Assembly: GCF_011382985.1 (NCBI RefSeq) | Contig: NZ_CP049933.1 | Span: 2,852,001 to 2,916,000 of the forward strand | Direction: 5' to 3' | DNA length: 64,000 bases | Origin: Leucobacter coleopterorum | GTDB lineage: Bacteria; Actinomycetota; Actinomycetes; Actinomycetales; Microbacteriaceae | Shown here: piece after piece, positions 8,732 through 17,433 of the stretch | Layout of the letters: every line of letters starts with the position of its first letter | How positions within the stretch are numbered: position 1 is the first letter of the stretch | Notes under the pieces: generated by a model | What the model was told of the DNA's origin: nothing | Databases searched by the model: none | The model's input: the letters and a program-made list of their open reading frames with translations, nothing else | Position numbers and translations under genes: made by a program

Positions 8732-10411
8732 TCAGTAGACGGAAAGTTCTTCGAAGCCTAGTCGGGCAAGGATCGCAGACAGCGTTTTGCGATTGCTGCG
8801 TTGCTTACCCGCTCGCACAGCCCTGTCAGCATACGACTGGCGCAGTTCAAGGTCGTCCAGCATTGACCGAGTAGCTGCGTCGAGCTGTTCGTCTGAAACA
8901 CTGGCACCTAAGCCGAGCGCGAGCACCCCGTTTTCTTCGGTGGCGTGGTTGTGCGTGAGTTCTTTGGCATTCTGGGCGAGACAGATCGCCGGTGTGCCCC
9001 GGCTCAGTAGTTCGATGACCGTTCTGCCCGCTGATGTAAATGCGAGATCAGCCCGAGACATGAGCGCTGGCATGTTTTTCACGTTGTCGAGAACCTGAAC
9101 TGCAAACGGAAGGTTGCTATTGAGGTCGAGCGCCCCTGCCCCCAGACCACGAGCTACAGTCACGTCGCCAACATAGCCGACACGGGCGAGAGAACCCAAG
9201 GCACGGTTCGCAAGACCTGAGGGATCTGTCCCGCCAAAGAGCACCAGCACATTGTGCACCTCGGCAACGACTCGTTTCGCTGCCGGTTCTCCGCTCTCAA
9301 AGCTGGGCGCGAGCAGTGCATAGTCTATGCCAGTCAGCTTGCGTTCTTGAGGCACTGACGGGTTATCTACAAACTCTGCGACGAGCAGATCAGCCTCGGC
9401 CGCGCCACCCCCACAGTCTTCAAAGGTCACGATCCGGCTGTTCGGCGAAGCCGCACGGATCGAGGCAATCTCGGCGGTTTCGGTGTCAAGCCTGTCAAGC
9501 ACTATGAGTTCGGGGAGACTCGCTCTGAGCCTTGCGTGGAAGGCTTCCTCGTTCTCAACGAGCTCTACGCGGTAGGGAGTCCCCTCAAAGAACCGCTGCC
9601 CAAGCGGTTCACTTGCGCTCAAATAGACTGTGATGTCGTGCCGAGCCAGTTCCGAAACAAGAGCGAGCATGCGGTACACATGACCCATCCCAAGTTCACG
9701 CGACGCATCCACGCGGATCGCAACACGCATCCTGCTGAGCAGATGCGCCGCAGTCAGCAGATCTGCGTAGCTGTCGATGTCAACGGCTTCGTCGGCATCG
9801 AGCACGATTACCTCCACCGGTTCGATGATCCTGGTCTGTGTGGCTTCGATGTCACCCAGCCTGGCCGCAATAATCCCGCCGGTTTCTCGATATTCGAGGG
9901 GTAGTTGTTGCCGGTTCACACGCGCGGTGAAAGCGGGGACAACACTGCCGCTTTCGCTGAGGCGCCAACGCAGATGCTGGTCCGGCGCCACAGTCAACAC
10001 CGACGCGACACCTGTTGATCCAAACGCTCGCAGCGCAGCACTCAGAGTGTCTGCGCTCAACAGCGGCGAGGTGGGTTGCACCGTAACCACAGGGTCAGTG
10101 TCTCGTGCGCCACGCCTGCGAAGCTCGGGGAGATTGCGCACAATCTTGGTGTCGAGTGTCTCTGCGGAGGGGGTCGGGGTCGTCTCAAGGATCACTTCTA
10201 CGCCAGCTGCCTTTGCAACCGCATCAATTTCGACGTCATCAGTCACAACAACTACGTGCTCAGGGGGCAATACCTTGCGGGCCGTATCAATCACGTGCCG
10301 AATGAGAGGCTTGCCGCCCAGGCGTCTGAGGTTCTTACGAGGAATCCCGACGGAGCCACCGCGCGCAGGAATAACAACCCACGCAGTTGACCCGTCTTCT
10401 GCCTCACCCAA
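8732..10411 (-). CDS. CMP-nonulosonate synthetase fused to PseG/SpsG-like domain
   Basis: The product is 559 residues in two parts. Residues 1-230 are a cytidylyltransferase of the NeuA/PseF type, with IPARGGSVGIPRKN at the nucleotide loop, VTVQPTSPL in the middle and DADEAVDIDS near the end. Residues 230-559 resemble PseG/SpsG, a GT-B-like fold: the domain starts RVDASRELGMGHVYR with the conserved His-containing loop, has LVLFGGTDPSG at the second half and ends TSAGRTVIELLSRGTP. PseG removes UDP from the amino-sugar precursor before the synthase step, and PseF activates the acid after it, so this chain carries the steps flanking the NeuB reaction. The TTG start at 10411 has a purine-rich stretch upstream. 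No further pathway enzymes (dehydratase, aminotransferase, acetyltransferase) are in the window. Confidence 0.85.
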   Translation of the reverse strand: MGEAEDGSTAWVVIPARGGSVGIPRKNLRRLGGKPLIRHVIDTARKVLPPEHVVVVTDDVEIDAVAKAAGVEVILETTPTPSAETLDTKIVRNLPELRRRGARDTDPVVTVQPTSPLLSADTLSAALRAFGSTGVASVLTVAPDQHLRWRLSESGSVVPAFTARVNRQQLPLEYRETGGIIAARLGDIEATQTRIIEPVEVIVLDADEAVDIDSYADLLTAAHLLSRMRVAIRVDASRELGMGHVYRMLALVSELARHDITVYLSASEPLGQRFFEGTPYRVELVENEEAFHARLRASLPELIVLDRLDTETAEIASIRAASPNSRIVTFEDCGGGAAEADLLVAEFVDNPSVPQERKLTGIDYALLAPSFESGEPAAKRVVAEVHNVLVLFGGTDPSGLANRALGSLARVGYVGDVTVARGLGAGALDLNSNLPFAVQVLDNVKNMPALMSRADLAFTSAGRTVIELLSRGTPAICLAQNAKELTHNHATEENGVLALGLGASVSDEQLDAATRSMLDDLELRQSYADRAVRAGKQRSNRKTLSAILARLGFEELSVY

Positions 10412-10547
10412 ACTGAACCCCTCTGTGCTGCAATCTTCTCGGTCTCTAGCTTACCCGTGTCTGATTCACCCTAATATGTAGGGCAGGAACGTTCCGGGCG
10501 TCGAGCACGACGGATACTAGGACGGCTCCAAAAAAAGGGAGAACTCG
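10412..10547. promoter_or_regulatory. Divergent promoter region of the sugar genes
   Basis: This 136-base gap separates the leftward nonulosonate genes from the rightward GT-B-like gene and must hold promoters for both. I see AT-rich patches at 10470-10480 and around 10512-10518 that could be -10 elements, but no convincing paired -35 box on either strand. GGGAGA at 10537-10542 is the ribosome site of the GTG at 10548. Confidence 0.4.
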
Positions 10548-11900
10548 GTGTCTACACAATCTGATCACACAGAGCAATTGCTGTGGTGCATGCGTCCAGC
10601 GATTGACCTTTGTCACCTTCGCGGTCCGCTCCCCGCGAAAATCAGGGACGTCCCTACAGCTCAACGCCCCTTCCGCCCAGCCACGCATCTTCGGTTTGGC
10701 GAATTTATGGTTGCGACGGAAACCGTCAACCAGGCGCGCGCGCTTGACCGCCTTATTTCCGCCCAGGCGACAGAGATCACAGTTTCGGTTCCCGAAGAAC
10801 AGCATCGAGAGGTGCTTTTCGGCGGCCCTGGTGTGCAGCGCGCACTCGAACGGCTGACGAGCGCACTCTCTGACAGAGTGGACGGGGCGGTTCTGGCCTC
10901 GTTTGAGAATCAGCTTTACAAGGTCGCCACGGCTCTCGATATGTATCGCAGATTAGACCTCTCTATGTACTCCGGCGTTCTCGTCGCAACACAACACTCC
11001 CCCATTATTCGCGCACTGTTCGTTGCCGCTACCGAACAGCGTGTCCCTGTTGTTTACGTACCCCACGCTCCAGTGGCGGCAAACAGCGCCTACCTCGACC
11101 TGCCCGTTGACTACGCTGGTCTTCGCGGAGAAGGAGAGCGCGAGTTCTACCATCGTGAGCTCGGGATCGAGCTCACCGACCTCGGCATCGTCGGCAATCT
11201 TGCTAGCGACCTGCTGACTCGACCTGTTCCCGAGCTAAACCTCAACACTGCAGGTGTGCTCGCGCTGTCGCCTCATCAGCCCCACGTGCTCGAGCAGATC
11301 TTCCGCATCGTGGCCGAGGCTGACTGCGGCGACATGATCGTCGCTCCACACCCGCGTTCAGATCTCGACGCGATTCGGGATCTGCTCCCGCCGTCTTGGA
11401 GCATGTTCGAGGGCGAGCGAACGCTCGATTTGCTCGCCGCTGGCCCTCCGTTTCTCTTTCAGTTCTCAAGTGGCGTTGCGTGGGAAAGCGCTGCACTCGG
11501 TATCCCTACAGCGACAATTCACATTGATGATTCGCCCGTAAATTACCCATTCCTCGCCGATGAATCCATTTACCCTCCGATTCGAACCACAGATGAGACC
11601 CAGCGGTTCGTGTCGTTTGCTCGGTCTGGCACCTACGACCGAACTCAGATGCGCACCCACGCTGAGCAGTGGTGCGCTGTCGACGGTGACCAGGCTGTCG
11701 CTCAACTGCAAGAGCTTCTCGAAACCGTGTCGCCTCATAGCTCCCCAAACCGTCTACACGACGGCTGGGCAAAGGACGGGGTTGCCTTATCTCGATCTTG
11801 GATAGCTTCCACCGCAGTTGCTCCAGAGTCTGCCCACCAGTCGGCGCAGACTTTTGACTCTAGTTCACCGAGTTCAGAGAACAAAGGTACCCTGGTTTAG
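10548..11900 (+). CDS. Putative GT-B-fold glycosyltransferase of the sugar cluster
   Basis: The product is 450 residues, soluble, with no signal peptide. It lacks a textbook family signature but reads like a two-domain GT-B enzyme: VLVATQHSPIIRALF and VVYVPHAP in the N-terminal half, IVGNLASDLL at the hinge, MIVAPHPRSD in the middle and FQFSSGVAWESAALGIPTA in the C-terminal half. That last motif is where polysialyltransferase- and CDP-glycerol-transferase-like families place donor-binding residues. Its position, diverging from the nonulosonate synthase and CMP-synthetase genes, suggests it transfers the CMP-activated acid, but no direct sequence proof exists. The last 60 or so residues are Ser/Ala/Thr-rich and look disordered. 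GTG start with GGGAGA upstream. Confidence 0.5.
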   Translation: MSTQSDHTEQLLWCMRPAIDLCHLRGPLPAKIRDVPTAQRPFRPATHLRFGEFMVATETVNQARALDRLISAQATEITVSVPEEQHREVLFGGPGVQRALERLTSALSDRVDGAVLASFENQLYKVATALDMYRRLDLSMYSGVLVATQHSPIIRALFVAATEQRVPVVYVPHAPVAANSAYLDLPVDYAGLRGEGEREFYHRELGIELTDLGIVGNLASDLLTRPVPELNLNTAGVLALSPHQPHVLEQIFRIVAEADCGDMIVAPHPRSDLDAIRDLLPPSWSMFEGERTLDLLAAGPPFLFQFSSGVAWESAALGIPTATIHIDDSPVNYPFLADESIYPPIRTTDETQRFVSFARSGTYDRTQMRTHAEQWCAVDGDQAVAQLQELLETVSPHSSPNRLHDGWAKDGVALSRSWIASTAVAPESAHQSAQTFDSSSPSSENKGTLV

Positions 11901-11980
11901 GTGTCCTCGCCCCCACCTGGAGTTGCATTGCGTTCACTGAGTTATCCATTTTTTGCCCTTGTACCGCGCAAGGGCACCTC

Positions 11981-14067
11981 GTGAAACCCACAAGATTCCT
12001 GGCGATTACGGTCGCAATGCTCACCGCTTTTGCGTTTCTCTTCGGCGGAGCAGACCTAAGCGCCACGCCAGCATTCGCTACGGAAGTGACTGATCCGACA
12101 CAAACACCCCCACCGACGTCCGAGCAAGATCCAGACGAACAAGCTGACGTTCCCGGCGACGAGACTCCTATCTCTCCTTCTGGTCCCGACGGCCAGGAGA
12201 AACCGGAGATACCGAGTCCAGATCCCACAACACCAAGCTCCACGCCTCTGCCCCGACCAACCCAACACCGCTCAACAGCCGAGCCGCGCAACCAAAGACC
12301 CAGTGCAAGAGCATGTTCGCTCCCATTCGAGATGGCTACTGGCTTTTTCCGGGCGTAACTTACAAGGGAAACTTCGCCGATCCATTTGTGTTGCCCGTAA
12401 AGGAAGCAGGCGGAACGGTCTACTACGCGTATGCCACCAATACGGCGCAACGCAACCTTCCCATAATGAAGAGCACCGACCTCAAGACCTGGAACGTCAC
12501 TTCCTACACTTCCAACCCTGGGTGGGCCGACAGTAAGTGTCTCAACAACTATGACCCCCTCAACGACAAGAGCATTCCAGCCGAGATTCGTCATTACAAC
12601 TACAACGTGGCTAACAAACCACCCCTGTACCTTCCAAATCAGGTGGAAGCCTGGCTCAACGCCGACGGGCTCGTCTCACCTCGGCCCAGCTGGGCACGCT
12701 GGATGCCACAAACCGGACCCGGTGCCCTAGGCTGGCGCACACAAGAAACTTGGGCTCCAAGCGTGGCCCACTTTAATAACAAGTACCACGCTTATATGGC
12801 GGTGAGAGCAGAGGGTGCTGAAGACCGATTCTGCATCGCCCTTGCCCTCTCAACAAACCCCGCGGGTCCTTTTCGCTATGTCAAGGGCAACTCGGCTGTT
12901 GTGTGCCCAAAAGACTTCGTAAACGGTGTTATCGATCCGGAACCTTTTGAATACAAGGGCAAGTGGTACCTGCTCTGGAAGAGCGAATACTCTCCCAATA
13001 AGGGCCAGGGGCTGCACGCGCAACAGATCGATACCGCAACAGGTCGACTCAAATCGGGATCCCACAGGATAGATCTATTGCAGCGCGATACATCGGCAGG
13101 ATCTTGGGAGAAACACGCCATCGAGAACCCCTCAATGGCAACCATCGGCGGAAAGACCTACCTGTTCTACGCGGGTGGTGAGTTCTGGCCTTACGGCCGC
13201 ACCCTCAGCAATTACTCTACGGGATACGCTGTTTGCCCGCAGGGACCAACCGCCCCGTGTAGTCGCCCGTCCGGCGATAACCGTATCCTCGGCAGCGTAG
13301 GCAAGGTTCAGGGTCCCGGGGGTGGCAGCGCTTTTCAAACCGCAGACGGATCTTGGAAGTTCGCCTATCACGCCTACACTCGCGACGGGGATCCCAATAC
13401 ACGTCAGTTGCGCATCGCTAATATTTATCGCTGGAAAGCAGGTCAGATTTCAATCTCTGACGGCGCAAAGGCACGTTTTGCAGACGTTCCAGCTCATCAT
13501 CAGTTTGCACAGCAAATCAGCTGGTTGGCTGGCGTAGGCATCACCACCGGCAATAAGAGCGGCAACTTCGTTCCATCCGGCTACACAAGCCGATCTGACA
13601 TGGCAGCCTTCCTCTACCGTTACGCGGGTTCTCCCAAGTACACACCAAAGGGAGCTTCGCCCTTTGCAGATGTCTCCGAGTCGAGCAAGTTCTACAAGGA
13701 AATACGCTGGATGCAATCTGCTGGCCTCGCCACGGGCAACAGAAACCCCAGCGGAGGCAAGAATCTGTACAAGCCTGGGGATCCAATTAGCCGTGAGGCT
13801 ATGGCTGCTTTCCTCTACCGTCTAAGCGGCACCAAGGGCTACACTCCCAGGGGAGCACAGCCCTTTGCCGATGTGAATCGCAACTCAAAGTTCTACCGCG
13901 AAATACGCTGGATGTACGACAACGGCATCACAACCGGCTACAAGGTGCCCAGCGGTAAGCCCCTCTACAACGAAAAGGGCAACACAAAGCGAGACGCCTT
14001 TGCAGCCTTTCTGCAACGCTACGATACGAAGTACCCGCAGCGCTCCCCAGCTCCACCGCTCAATTAA
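11981..14067 (+). CDS. Secreted GH43-like glycosidase with SLH repeats, one frameshift
   Basis: A GTG at 11981 opens a signal peptide (cleavage near PAFA-TEV) and a Pro/Thr/Asp-rich linker. The frame then breaks. Adding one base to the C-run at 12251-12254 joins it to the rest and gives 695 residues. Residues about 110-490 look like a five-bladed GH43-type glycosidase: GNFADPFVLP at the start, WAPSVAHF, VIDPEPFEYKGKW and HAIENPSMA supply the Asp, Asp and Glu expected in that family. Residues 500-695 are three SLH units of the type FADV..FY.EI.WM..G..TG.......R.AMAAFLYR. SLH units hold proteins to pyruvylated wall polymer. The enzyme probably trims a surface or environmental glycan such as an arabinan; the substrate is not readable. 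It converges tightly on the CHAP gene to its right. Confidence 0.75.
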
Positions 14068-14070
14068 ACT

Positions 14071-15566
14071 TCATTCTCCGAGGGAATAGAAGTCCCTCAT
14101 TCCGAAGAGCACAATGCCCGAGTTAGCAAATGCTGAGATGCCGGAATCTGAGAAGCTAGACTCCGCGGCACGACCGTAGTCTTCAAGACCAATGCGTGAC
14201 TCAGCCCTCTCCCTACTGTCCTCTATACCGTTCCTGTTCGTGTCTGAAAAAAGGACCCTGTCCGATTGCACCACCACCTTAGTGACGGCGCGGTACCCGG
14301 CTCGGCTCGCCGTGATTTCGACACTCAGCGATGATCCACGGTCTGCGAGGGCTGGTTCATAGGATTTGTGAGACGCGCCCTTGATCGCATCGCCATCACG
14401 TTTCCACTGGTAGCGCAGACTCGTCGGAGCCGGCCTCCACCCCTCGACATTCGCGGTCAACTTCTCTCCGACCACGGCCTGCCCGACAAGAACGGGTGCG
14501 GGAGTTTTCGAGAACGAGCTCACGATGTCTTTGATGTGAATGTATCCTTCAAAATCCCTCGAGTCGACCACGCGGTAGTGGTATGCACCACCCCATCCAT
14601 AGTTGTACTCCTCGATCACAACCTTGCCGTTGCCAAGCACCTGAGCCACCCACGCCACGTGCCCAAACTCTGAAGCACCCGATAGTTTGCGCCGCTCCAG
14701 GCAACCGCTCCCACCTCTGGGACAGTATCGACACGTATCCCAACACTTCGTGCGGAGTCGGCCCACTGCCCGGCATTTCCCCAACGTGCTACACCCATGT
14801 ACTGATTCGAGAAGGGAACACCGTTTGCCGTGTTCAAGCGCCACGCCACAAACGAGGTGCACTGCCGATAGGCAAAGTTCCATCTGTCCCATACCCCAGC
14901 TTCTCCAGCATACGGCCAGGGCAGATTGCGGTAGTAACTCGGGTAATTATCGCCAATGATTTTGCCGCGCAGGCCTCCAAAGTTCATCACGATCGGGCTA
15001 TCGAGGATTCCCCCAGTTTGCCTGACCATGGGCAGCCCCGGTGAGTCAGACGTATTTTGCGGAGTAGGAGGGGCAACGGGCGGCGCAGGAATCGGGGTCG
15101 GGCTGGGAGTTGGGTTGGGTTTCGGGTCCGGCTTAGGATCGGGCTTGGGCTTCGGCGTTGGATCAGGCTTGGGATCAGGCTTGGGATCAGGCTTGGGCTT
15201 AGGATCGGGCTTGGGCTTCGGCGTTGGATCAGGCTTCGGTGTGGGTGTGGGTGTGGGTGTGGGTGTCGGCTCGGGAGCCGGAGTGGGCTCCGGTGAAACA
15301 GGAGTTGCTGGATCAGGCACTGCGCCCGGAGTCTCGACACCCTGGCCACCAGGCTCACCCACCCCAGGAGCCGGATCGGTGACCGACTGATCGGCAGGGC
15401 CACCGCTGGTTGGGGCCTCAGAGCCTCCCTGCACGGCCACCACTTCTGAGGCAATCCCCGACTCTGCCGCAGCACCCGCTGGCCTTCCCAAGCTGCCCGA
15501 CAGCAAACTAGCAGCCAAGGTGCCTGATAGAACTGCCACCACCAGCGGTCGACTGAACGATGCCAT
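14071..15566 (-). CDS. Secreted CHAP amidase with Pro/Lys linker, one frameshift
   Basis: The start is the ATG at 15566, preceded by AAGGGGG; an upstream ATG at 15599 lacks such a site. After a signal peptide come a Gly/Pro-rich stretch and a striking Pro-Lys-Pro-Asp repeat, then a CHAP domain: YRQCTSFVAWRLN carries the catalytic Cys and SEFGHVAWVAQV the His. The frame breaks between these two motifs; adding one base to the run at 14678-14680 repairs it and yields 498 residues. An Ig-like unit (LRYQWKRDGDAIKGA) and a short Asp/Asn-rich tail follow. CHAP enzymes cut peptidoglycan stem peptides or bridges, so this is probably a wall hydrolase. It parallels the larger CHAP protein at 17.4-20.9 kb but lacks its FG-GAP and SLH parts, so it may be freely secreted. 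Confidence 0.75.
15120..15275. repeat. Tandem repeats coding the Pro/Lys linker
   Basis: Within the CHAP gene the DNA repeats short blocks built from GGATCAGGCTTGGG and GGCTTCGGCGTT, followed by four perfect copies of the hexamer GTGGGT at 15241-15264. On the coding strand these give Pro-Lys-Pro-Asp and Pro-Thr runs. Such arrays can change length by slippage, so linker length may vary among strains. Confidence 0.7.
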
Positions 15567-15683
15567 AGGTCCCCCTTGTCCTAGGGGACCATTATGCAAT
15601 GAACTTTTGTCCAGCCACTATCCCTTGCCAGGCAATTTCTTTACAACTACACTTCGTCTGGGATTGCCCGGTGCAGATAGGCC

Positions 15684-17423
15684 TTAGTGTTCCATCCGGT
15701 AGATAAACGCAGCCATTGCTCCACGTGAAACGTTGTCGTATGGCAGATATTTCGGCTTGCCCGATGGCTGCTTATTACCGGTGGAGTACCTCATCTTGTG
15801 CATCCAAGTGATCTCGCGATAGAACTTACTGCCCGGCTTTATGTCTGCAAAAGGGGATACCTTGGGGGCCGCATATTTGGCTCCCTCAAAACGGTACAGG
15901 AACGCGGCCATCGCGCCCCGCGAAACCGGATCCTTCGGTGCAAAAATGGGTTTGCCACTCGGCTGCTTCGTGCCGGTCGAATACCCCTTCGCATGCATCC
16001 AGGTGATCTGCCGATAGAACTTGTCACTCGGGCTTACATCGGCGAACGGTGAGACCTTGGGCGGCGAGAACTTGGCCTTCTCAAGGCGGTACAAGAACGC
16101 TGCCATCGCCTCACGCGAAACCGAGATGGTGGGTTCATAAACGACTCCTCTTCCGTCGTAGGTTTGGAACCCCGTACTGAGCCCCTCTGTGCCCATCCAT
16201 TCGATCTCTTTGTAGAACTGCCGACTCTCGGGCACATCCGAGAAGAACGTTGTTGGCGAGCCAAACCACTGTGTGTAGTAAAGATAGAAATTGCGGTTGC
16301 CATATGATGAGCAACCGTCGCCTTCTCCCCAACCCGCATTCAACGCGGCTTGGTTAGGGCGGTAGGGAGTATAGGTGTAGAGCGTAGCGGTTGCGACATT
16401 CTGGATGTACACCTGCGAGGTGCCACAGGCATCCTTGGGGTTCCACTTAATGGTGTTGTAGCGGCCCGGGTTGTAATTCAGACCGTTCTGCGCGGTGTAA
16501 CGCTTCAGGTGCCAGGCACCCCGGTAAACCTGCTTAGCAAAGCCTTTGTAAGCCGGGTTACAGTTTGCGCTGCCCCCTGGGCCGCTGTCAGGGCAATCAG
16601 ATCCGGTTGCATAGTCGTACTGGCGCACTGTTGGCCAGGTATCACTGATCAGGCTCTGTTCGAGCTGCAGTCGCACAAGCAGCACCTGCGGGCTAATGCC
16701 ACAAGATTGCGCCACCCGAGCGATGATTGTCGCTGCAGATTCAGGCGTCTTGCTCCCTTGATATGCACCACAGTACGCATCGGCGCTCATAGACGAAGAG
16801 GTAAACGTTTTCTCGTTCAGGCACTTATCCGCAACGATTCCAACGTTCCTGCCACCGACGATTGCCGGACCTCCGGCTATACGCCCGGGTTGACCGATGG
16901 TACAGCGTCCCGAGAGTTGCTGATTAAGAAACTTCTGAACGTCTGAGGTCGACATCGCCTTGCCGTTGTAGAACTTCTTGTCTGAAATAATGTAGCCCGC
17001 TCTAAAGCCATTGGCCTGCGCCGCAGCAGAGGCCCGAGCCATCGGCCTCGCTTCAAGAGCAGCCTGGGCCAACTTTTCGTCCAGCCCCTCTGGTGCAACG
17101 TCATCGCCGTCTGAGTTGTCGCCCTCAGACGTCGGTGGGGCAGCAGGTGTCTCAAGGGTATCGCTGCTGGTTGTTGGGTCGAGATCAACGGACTCTGCAG
17201 TCGGAGGCTGCTCCGCGTCTTCGCCCTCTGCAGGCGCAGCCGGCGGTGCGGTGGCCTCCTTGCTCGGGTTCGGAACCGGATCGCTGGTTCCAGAACCCTG
17301 TTCATCAGTCACGCCAACCACGGCGTCACTTTCAGCATTCGCAACGCTCCCCGGCACGAGCACTCCTGCGACGAGTCCCCCAGCAAGCACGGCGATCGAG
17401 AATTTCTTCAGTATCGCAAGCAT
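15684..17423 (-). CDS. Secreted SLH-anchored surface protein
   Basis: The product is 579 residues from the ATG at 17423; the frame stays open further upstream, but only this start gives a signal peptide (MLAILKKFS, Ala/Val/Gly core, ANA cleavage) and it follows the previous stop by ten bases. A low-complexity acidic Pro/Ser/Glu segment of about 90 residues comes next. The central domain, about residues 130-385, begins GYIISDKKFYNGKAMS and contains six or more Cys (GRC, DKC, AYCGAY, QSCG, SDCP, NCNP). It matches a region I know from uncharacterised actinobacterial exported proteins, sometimes loosely labelled hemagglutinin. Three SLH units close the protein. The likely role is a wall-bound surface protein with an unknown ligand. 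It probably shares a transcript with the large CHAP gene upstream. Confidence 0.75.
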   Translation of the reverse strand: MLAILKKFSIAVLAGGLVAGVLVPGSVANAESDAVVGVTDEQGSGTSDPVPNPSKEATAPPAAPAEGEDAEQPPTAESVDLDPTTSSDTLETPAAPPTSEGDNSDGDDVAPEGLDEKLAQAALEARPMARASAAAQANGFRAGYIISDKKFYNGKAMSTSDVQKFLNQQLSGRCTIGQPGRIAGGPAIVGGRNVGIVADKCLNEKTFTSSSMSADAYCGAYQGSKTPESAATIIARVAQSCGISPQVLLVRLQLEQSLISDTWPTVRQYDYATGSDCPDSGPGGSANCNPAYKGFAKQVYRGAWHLKRYTAQNGLNYNPGRYNTIKWNPKDACGTSQVYIQNVATATLYTYTPYRPNQAALNAGWGEGDGCSSYGNRNFYLYYTQWFGSPTTFFSDVPESRQFYKEIEWMGTEGLSTGFQTYDGRGVVYEPTISVSREAMAAFLYRLEKAKFSPPKVSPFADVSPSDKFYRQITWMHAKGYSTGTKQPSGKPIFAPKDPVSRGAMAAFLYRFEGAKYAAPKVSPFADIKPGSKFYREITWMHKMRYSTGNKQPSGKPKYLPYDNVSRGAMAAFIYRMEH

Positions 17424-17433
17424 GAGGTATAGC

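Noticed and set aside
15057..15296. Tandem repeats as a CRISPR array
   Set aside because: Repeats are short, directly adjacent, lack unique spacers and are in frame within a coding linker.
14956..15390. Long Gly-rich open frame on the plus strand
   Set aside because: It is the antisense shadow of the Pro/Lys repeat in the CHAP gene; no ribosome site and pure low-complexity sequence.
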